Shown here in pieces: positions 6,709 to 10,830 of a stretch of DNA of 10,830 bases; positions within the stretch are counted from its first letter, which is position 1, and each line of letters opens with the position of its first letter. Below the pieces are notes generated by a model. That model had not been told where the DNA came from. It did no database searches and saw nothing but the letters and a program-made list of their open reading frames with translations. This stretch comes from Alphaproteobacteria bacterium UBA6149 (GTDB lineage: Bacteria; Pseudomonadota; Alphaproteobacteria; Rickettsiales; UBA998). A program made the translations under genes and the position numbers. Location of the stretch: assembly GCA_002423155.1 (NCBI GenBank), contig DIUV01000005.1:1-10830 (forward strand). Reading direction: 5' to 3'.

Positions 6709-6738
6709 ATATTAATATATTTTATTTGTCTAGACAAA
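6709..6738 (-). promoter_or_regulatory. Candidate DUF1778 promoter overlapping a 14-bp palindrome
   Basis: TTTGTCTAGACAAA (6725-6738) is a perfect 14-bp palindrome. On the minus strand its TTGTCT (6737-6732) is spaced 17 bases from TAATAT (6714-6709), a weak sigma-70-like pair (four of six each). If used, the palindrome would overlap the -35 and could be a repressor site. It also lies immediately beyond the T-run of the preceding terminator. Confidence 0.3.
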
Positions 6739-6771
6739 CAAAAAGCCCCAAGGATTACTCCTCGAGGCTTT
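6729..6771 (-). terminator. Rho-independent terminator of the gene at 6835-7302
   Basis: A 13-position stem with 11 pairs (arms 6742-6754 and 6759-6771, loop TTAC) reads on the minus strand as AAAGCCTCGAGGA, loop, TCCTTGGGGCTTT, followed at once by TTTTGTTTGT. GC-rich stem plus T-run fits an intrinsic terminator. It closes the transcript of the upstream unrecognised gene about 65 bases after its stop and insulates the antitoxin gene. Confidence 0.75.
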
Positions 6772-6834
6772 GCATAATTATTCTTGCTTTTTTGCCAAAC
6801 CAGCTATTTCCACACTGCAATAGGAGACAAATAG

Positions 6835-7302
6835 TTAAAAAAATATGATTTTTAACATGTTCTGCACATGTTGATTTCTAATCATTTTCAAATGGTTTTC
6901 ATACTTAATCGGAATTTGCTGATAAAATATACTTACCAATCTTGGCATAGTATAGTTTAAGTCATAATTTTTTTTACATAATTCTTCTGTAGATACCCCA
7001 ATGTCTATATTACTCAAATTACAATTGGAACTCCGCCTAACATAAAAATGCAAACAATGTGTTTTTTGCCCATAAAGAAGCTCTCTATATGCAATATCTC
7101 CTGATAATAAATCCCTTCTCAAAGCAATTGGCAGAAATTCATACTCACAAACATCATTTTTTTCTAAATTTTCAGAAGAATATGTATTACACTCCGATAG
7201 GAACTGCTCATTAATTTTAAGCAAAAGATTGAGCAACAGATCGTCTTTTCCCTTTAAATCAACATCTGCAACACTATCTGAAATAACAATTCTATTAGCC
7301 AT
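6835..7302 (-). CDS. Hypothetical protein, unrecognised, AT-rich
   Basis: A 155-residue protein starting at ATG 7302 (MANRIVISDSVADVDLKGKDD...), with GGGGG five bases upstream; a longer reading from TTG 7320 is possible but less likely. I do not recognise a family. It looks soluble and cytosolic, with no signal peptide or membrane helix. It contains five cysteines without a regular CxxC motif, a helical LLLNLLLKINEQFL segment (29-42 of the longer reading), a YEFLPIALRRDLLSGDIAYRELLYG stretch, and a hydrophobic, basic C-terminus. Its coding sequence is visibly richer in A/T and in Asn, Lys and Ile codons than ruvX or gatA next door, which suggests a later acquisition. It is divergent from ruvX and has its own terminator, so it is a single-gene transcript. 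Confidence 0.65.
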   Translation of the reverse strand: MANRIVISDSVADVDLKGKDDLLLNLLLKINEQFLSECNTYSSENLEKNDVCEYEFLPIALRRDLLSGDIAYRELLYGQKTHCLHFYVRRSSNCNLSNIDIGVSTEELCKKNYDLNYTMPRLVSIFYQQIPIKYENHLKMIRNQHVQNMLKIIFF

Positions 7303-7422
7303 ACACGCCCCCAAGGACAAAACAAAGATAGGTCAAGCCTTAAATTTCACCTTTACTAAAAGATAAAAAATAATCATATTCCCCGTAGAATACATTAAAC
7401 AAAATGTCAACAAAAATTAACC

Positions 7423-7905
7423 ATGCTCCTAGCTTCCCCCGAAGATTTTTTACCGCTGATCACCAGCCACCAACGCCTGCTCGGCTTGGATGTGGGGGAG
7501 AAAACTATTGGGTTGGCATTGTCGGATATTTTATGCGTGGTTGCTTCTCCGCTGGAAACCATCTGGCGGAAGAAATTTAATTCCGATATGGAGCATCTGC
7601 AAAAAGTGATAAAAACGCATAATATCGCAGGGTTAATCATTGGTTATCCGATTAATATGGATGGCAGCGAAGGTCCGCGCTGTCAGTCTTTGCGCCAATT
7701 TGCCCGTAATGTAGAAAAAATTATTCCCCTGCCCCTAGTCTTCTGGGATGAGCGGCTTTCCAGCTGTGCAGCTAACCGCATGATGTTGGAGGCGGATTAT
7801 TCTCGGGCTAAGCGTGAAACTATGGTGGACAAACTCGCGGCTTCCTATATTCTACAGGGGTTTTTGGATCGTATGAATTACCTGAAAAGAAGTAACGATG
7901 CATAG
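7423..7905 (+). CDS. ruvX: RuvX/YqgF family RNase H-fold nuclease
   Basis: A 160-residue member of the RuvX/YqgF family, described as a putative Holliday-junction resolvase and, in E. coli, involved in pre-16S rRNA 5' processing. The RNase H-like fold landmarks are LLGLDVGEKTIGLALSD (19-35; Asp23 is the likely first metal ligand), IIGYPINMDGSEGPRC (72-87), VFWDERLSS (106-114; Glu110) and VDKLAASYILQGFL (135-148; Asp136). It is some 20 residues longer than the E. coli protein, mostly an N-terminal lead. There is no convincing ribosome binding site before ATG 7423; an in-frame stop just upstream prevents a longer start. A TAGAAT at 7386-7391 could be a -10, but no matching -35 is clear. Its 3' end overlaps plsY by 8 bases. 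Confidence 0.93.
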   Translation: MLLASPEDFLPLITSHQRLLGLDVGEKTIGLALSDILCVVASPLETIWRKKFNSDMEHLQKVIKTHNIAGLIIGYPINMDGSEGPRCQSLRQFARNVEKIIPLPLVFWDERLSSCAANRMMLEADYSRAKRETMVDKLAASYILQGFLDRMNYLKRSNDA

Positions 7906-8491
7906 TGAATTTGAAGCATTGCCATATATATTCCCCCTAGCATACTTGCTGGGTAGTATTCCGTTTGGGCTTATTTTAAGTAAAATGGCAGGTTTAGGGG
8001 ATGTGCGGCAAATTGGCTCTGGCAATATTGGTGCCACCAATGTTTTGCGTACAGGTAATAAAAAAATTGCCGCGCTTACTTTATTATTAGATTTGGGCAA
8101 AGGTTATTTGGCAGTCGCTCTTGCGCAAAAATACACGCCTGATTTTCAAGAATATGTAGCTTTGCTTGCGGTAGTTGGGCATATTTTTCCGATTTGGCTT
8201 AGATGTCATGGGGGCAAAGGCGTGGCGACTACTTTGGGGATTATGTTAGCGCTTAATCTATTTGCTGGTTTTGCTTTTATTATCATCTGGCTTGCTTGTT
8301 TTATGATGTACCGCATGTCGGCAATGGCTGCCTTGATGGCTTCTATCTGTGCGCCTTTTATTATTTGGGCGTATTATGGGGTGGAAAGCGCTTTGCCCAT
8401 TATTATTATTACAGGGTTAATAATTGTCAGCCACCGCGAAAATATCCGCCGTATGATTGATGGGGAAGAACTAATTATTAATAAAATATAA
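7898..8491 (+). CDS. plsY: Glycerol-3-phosphate acyltransferase (acyl-phosphate type)
   Basis: PlsY is an inner-membrane enzyme that transfers an acyl chain from acyl-phosphate to the sn-1 position of glycerol 3-phosphate, the first step of phospholipid synthesis. The 197-residue protein is strongly hydrophobic with about five membrane segments. All three family motifs are present: GSIPFG then GSGNIGATNVLRT (19-24, 40-52), GHIFPIWLRCHGGKGVATTLG (94-114), and VSHRENIRRMIDGEE (177-191). Translation probably couples with ruvX through the 8-base overlap; a weak AAGAAG precedes the ATG. It is followed 10 bases later by dprA, the plsY-dprA order common in Alphaproteobacteria. Confidence 0.96.
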   Translation: MHSEFEALPYIFPLAYLLGSIPFGLILSKMAGLGDVRQIGSGNIGATNVLRTGNKKIAALTLLLDLGKGYLAVALAQKYTPDFQEYVALLAVVGHIFPIWLRCHGGKGVATTLGIMLALNLFAGFAFIIIWLACFMMYRMSAMAALMASICAPFIIWAYYGVESALPIIIITGLIIVSHRENIRRMIDGEELIINKI

Positions 8492-8501
8492 GTATCAAAA
8501 A

Positions 8502-9641
8502 ATGCGCATTCCCCAAACATCGCTAGCAAATGATAATTTAGCTGATTTGTTACGCCTGATTCGCAGTGAAAATATTGGTCCCGTTACGTTTTTTCAACTA
8601 ATCAAAAGATTTGGCACTGCCAAAGCAGCCCTAGCGGCAATCCCCGATTTGGCGCAGCGAGGAGGCAAAAGGCAGATTAATATTTGTTCTAGCGATATTA
8701 TCGAAAAAGAAATTAATAATACTCATAAACTCGGGGCGAAATTTGTTGTTTATGGACAAAAAGAATATCCAGAATTATTGCATTATCTGCATGATGCGCC
8801 GCCCGTTTTAAGCATATTAGGTAATGTTCATTTGCTAAACAACAAGCCAATTATGGGCATGGTGGGAGCTCGCAATGCCTCTGCTTCTGGTTGTGCTTTT
8901 GCTAGAAAAATTGCGCATGAATTGGGTGAACAAGGCTATATTGTCGCATCTGGTTTAGCGCGAGGAATTGATGCTTATGCACATAGTGGGGCTTTAACTA
9001 CTGGTACAATTGCCTCAATTGCTGGGGGGATTGATAATGTCTATCCGCCAGAAAATGCTAAATTACGTGCACAAATAATTGAATTAGGGGTTATAATTAG
9101 CGAAAATCCTTTTGGGAGCACTCCACTAGCGCGGCATTTTCCTGCGCGTAATCGGATTATATCGGGGGTTAGTCGGGGCATATTGGTGGTGGAAGCATCG
9201 CCTAAATCAGGCTCATTAATCACCGCAGAATTTGCTTTGGAACAAGGGCGAGAAGTTTTTGCCGTACCAGGTTCACCGCTAGACCCCAGAGCGCAAGGTT
9301 GCAATAAATTAATAAAACAAGGGGCGGTGCTAGTGCAATCAATTCATGATATTATGGATGGTTTATCCACAAATTTCAGCTTAGCAGATAGTGATAATGG
9401 GCAATTTTATGCCGCAAATTTAGCAACTATCAGCGAGAATGCCATCAGCGAGGCGGATATTATTAAAGCTCATAAGCTAATTGATGAAAAACTTGGCGCA
9501 TCACCAGTAAGTATTGACGAATTACAAAGCCAAACAGATTTAAGCATCAGCCTGATAATGAGCTGCCTGTTAGAAAAAGAAATAGCCGGCACAGTGCAGC
9601 GCCATTTGGGTAATAAAATCAGTAAAAATTATGATATTTGA
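8502..9641 (+). CDS. dprA: DNA processing protein DprA/Smf
   Basis: DprA binds incoming single-stranded DNA during natural transformation and loads RecA on it; it is also widespread in species not known to be competent. The 379-residue protein has a helical N-terminal domain (about 12-50, LLRLIRSENIGPVTFFQLIKRFG), the Rossmann-like core with GMVGARNAS (119-127), ASGLARGIDAYAH (149-161), GGIDNVYPPEN (175-185), FPARNRIISG (213-222), VVEASPKSGSLITA (229-242) and VPGSPLDPRAQGCNKLI (255-271), and a C-terminal winged-helix region (about 325-372). All core motifs look intact. The start has no obvious ribosome binding site. Its end overlaps nnrD by 11 bases. Confidence 0.96.
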   Translation: MRIPQTSLANDNLADLLRLIRSENIGPVTFFQLIKRFGTAKAALAAIPDLAQRGGKRQINICSSDIIEKEINNTHKLGAKFVVYGQKEYPELLHYLHDAPPVLSILGNVHLLNNKPIMGMVGARNASASGCAFARKIAHELGEQGYIVASGLARGIDAYAHSGALTTGTIASIAGGIDNVYPPENAKLRAQIIELGVIISENPFGSTPLARHFPARNRIISGVSRGILVVEASPKSGSLITAEFALEQGREVFAVPGSPLDPRAQGCNKLIKQGAVLVQSIHDIMDGLSTNFSLADSDNGQFYAANLATISENAISEADIIKAHKLIDEKLGASPVSIDELQSQTDLSISLIMSCLLEKEIAGTVQRHLGNKISKNYDI

Positions 9642-10476
9642 GAATAACAAAGAATTTGCACTAGCCGATTTTCCCTTTGCACAAAAAGATGACCATAAAT
9701 ATAGCCGCGGCGCGGTGTTAATACGCGGAGGCGGAATTGGTGCAACAGGGGCGGCATGTCTGGCAGCAACAGCTGCTTTGCGAATGGCAGGATTGGTTAG
9801 TGTGGTGTGTAATAGAGAAGCACTACCAATTTATGCAGTTAAACTAAACGCAGTGATGACTATACTGGCTGACCATATTGATGATTTTCATCAAATTTTA
9901 CAAAGCAAAAAATTCTCCAGCCTATTAATTGGTCCCAATAATGGGGTGGATTATGCTACTTATGAAACAATATTATCTGCATTGGAATATGACCTAAATT
10001 TAATTTTAGATGCAGATGCTTTGAGCTGCTTGGCGGAACAAAAATTTGATTATAGTAAGCTATCAGGAGAAAATATATTAACTCCCCATGAAGGTGAATT
10101 TAAACGCCTGTTTGATGGCAAAATTAATCCACAAAAACCGCGTGATTATCGCGCACAAAAAGCAGCGGAATTAACTGGTGCAGTTGTGGTGTTAAAAGGT
10201 GCAGAAACGATAATTGCCGCACCAGATGGAAAAACCGCCATTAATCGTAACGCTCCAGCACAATTAGCCACCGCAGGATCGGGCGATGTGCTGGCAGGGA
10301 TTATAGCTGGTTTATGCAGCAGCAAAAAATTATCCAGCTTTCAAGCTGCCTGTGCAGGAGTATGGCTACATGGCGAAGCAGCTAATTTGTTCGGAGTGGG
10401 ATTAACAGCGGATGACTTGCCCAATATGCTAGCAAAAGTTTTGAATAACCACACTACCCGACACTTTTCTTGCTAA
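9631..10476 (+). CDS. nnrD: ADP-dependent (S)-NAD(P)H-hydrate dehydratase, stand-alone
   Basis: NnrD uses ADP to dehydrate the damaged cofactor (S)-NAD(P)HX back to NAD(P)H. The 281-residue protein has the ribokinase-like fold of the YjeF C-terminal domain: KYSRGAVLIRGGGIGATGAACLAATAALRMAGL (23-55), LLIGPNNG (98-105; usually GPGxG), LILDADAL (124-131), ILTPHEGEFKRL (149-160), VVVLKGAETII (185-195), and the catalytic LATAGSGDVLAGIIAGL (212-228, with Asp219), then HGEAANL (247-253). Most bacteria fuse it to the NnrE epimerase domain; here that domain is absent and the ATG lies inside dprA in another frame, so there is no room for it. The epimerase may be encoded elsewhere. It is the last gene of the plus-strand run; a hairpin repeat lies 30 bases past the stop. 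Confidence 0.92.
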   Translation: MIFENNKEFALADFPFAQKDDHKYSRGAVLIRGGGIGATGAACLAATAALRMAGLVSVVCNREALPIYAVKLNAVMTILADHIDDFHQILQSKKFSSLLIGPNNGVDYATYETILSALEYDLNLILDADALSCLAEQKFDYSKLSGENILTPHEGEFKRLFDGKINPQKPRDYRAQKAAELTGAVVVLKGAETIIAAPDGKTAINRNAPAQLATAGSGDVLAGIIAGLCSSKKLSSFQAACAGVWLHGEAANLFGVGLTADDLPNMLAKVLNNHTTRHFSC

Positions 10477-10505
10477 GCAAAATATTTATTATATATCAGC
10501 ACCAT

Positions 10506-10542
10506 CCGTGGTCATCCCCGCGCAAGGCGGGGATGACCACGG
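10506..10542. repeat. REP-like palindrome, 16-bp perfect arms
   Basis: A perfect inverted repeat: CCGTGGTCATCCCCGC (10506-10521), loop GCAAG, and the exact reverse complement (10527-10542). GC-rich hairpins with a GTCATCCCCGC core are a familiar kind of dispersed intergenic repeat in proteobacteria. It begins 30 bases after the nnrD stop, so it may protect the mRNA 3' end or help termination, but there is no strong T-run after it. Confidence 0.8.
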
Positions 10543-10605
10543 AGAGTTATTTTAATTAAGATGCATAAGCAATAAAATATTTTTCATTTTATGCTGTCGG
10601 GCACT

Positions 10606-10719
10606 CTACACGACAGTAAGGTTAATAAGGCTACAATATATTGAATAATAAAAATATTCAAAGGTATTACTTTGAACTCTCGGTTGTCAATCCCCGCCTT
10701 GTGCGCACTACTGTCCAAT
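10606..10719. repeat. Right copy of dispersed element, inverted relative to 12-102
   Basis: The inverted counterpart of the left-end element, with the perfect 30-base match at 10690-10719 and matches at 10635-10647 and 10606-10619. This copy is about 20 bases longer in the spacer and there carries a perfect small hairpin, TTCAAAG (10657-10663) with CTTTGAA (10670-10676), absent from the left copy. The 30-base block includes half of a GCGGGGAT hairpin repeat joined to GTGCGCACTACTGTCC. Confidence 0.75.
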
Positions 10720-10767
10720 TAAAATTAAAAAGGTTTATATTGTATATCTATCTGTATTAAAACAACT

Positions 10768-10800
10768 ATCCGTCGTCATCCCCGCCTTGTGCGGGGATCT
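10768..10800. repeat. Second REP-like hairpin
   Basis: ATCCCCGC (10778-10785), loop CTTGT, GCGGGGAT (10791-10798): a perfect 8-bp stem preceded by ATCCGTCGTC, which parallels ATCCGTGGTC before the hairpin at 10506. The two therefore belong to one family sharing the leading ATCCGT(G/C)GTCATCCCCGC, but here the outer arm does not pair. Confidence 0.7.
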
Positions 10801-10830
10801 AGGGCTACAAATTCGGTCTTTTTTGTGTCC

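Larger units (their letters stand above)
10477..10830. other. Gene-free right end, made of repeat elements
   Basis: No reading frame of meaningful length, tRNA or other RNA gene is visible in these 354 bases. The stretch holds two GCGGGGAT hairpin repeats, the right copy of the large inverted element, and a hairpin at 10569-10594 (GCA-A-TAAAAT against ATTTTATGC, one bulge). The remainder is AT-rich sequence without recognisable signals. Confidence 0.7.

Noticed and set aside
7407..7640. Minus-strand open frame opposite the ruvX start
   Set aside because: Antisense shadow of ruvX; the plus-strand reading carries all the family motifs.
10490..10830. CRISPR-like array from repeated GTCATCCCCGC units
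   Set aside because: The units differ in orientation, arm length and spacing, and they are palindromic REP-type hairpins with no regular spacer size and no cas genes nearby.

Overview
This window looks like a chromosomal segment of an AT-rich alphaproteobacterium. The evidence is a PAS_5-type PAS protein (a family concentrated in Alphaproteobacteria), the gatC-gatA-gatB amidotransferase genes divergent from ruvX, and the plsY-dprA pair. The base composition would suit a host-associated or small-genome lineage, but the sequence does not fix the order. The genetic code is the standard bacterial one: TGA is used as a stop and a complete RF2 gene is present.

Layout. The minus-strand half (115-5619) reads gatC, gatA, a type II toxin-antitoxin pair, gatB, prfB (RF2, with an intact programmed +1 frameshift) and a PAS protein. 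The toxin-antitoxin pair sits between gatA and gatB. It has a well-formed promoter at the 3' end of gatA, and a second promoter-like sequence in the toxin tail could drive gatB. Between gatC and ruvX lies an accessory patch on the minus strand (5767-7302): a YafP-like GNAT acetyltransferase, a TacA/DUF1778-type antitoxin without a recognisable TacT partner, and an unrecognised AT-rich gene closed by an intrinsic terminator. The plus-strand half (7423-10476) is a tight, overlapping run of ruvX, plsY, dprA and a stand-alone nnrD.

How the genes work together. gatCAB makes Gln-tRNA(Gln) and/or Asn-tRNA(Asn) by transamidation, and prfB terminates translation at UGA/UAA, so the minus-strand block is translation housekeeping. 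The plus-strand block combines RNA/DNA maintenance (ruvX), the first acyl transfer of phospholipid synthesis (plsY), single-strand DNA handling for transformation (dprA) and repair of hydrated NAD(P)H (nnrD). The two toxin-antitoxin-related loci are the accessory content.

Repeats. The block is bracketed by two inverted copies of a dispersed element of about 90-115 bp (12-102 and 10606-10719), which share a perfect 30-bp segment. Hairpin repeats with an ATCCCCGC/GCGGGGAT stem occur around the right copy, and half-versions lie inside both large copies. I found no CRISPR array, tRNA, rRNA, prophage or transposase. I did not find a clearly new multi-gene system; the most notable points are the toxin-antitoxin insertion in an essential operon, the unpaired TacA-like antitoxin, and the inverted repeats.
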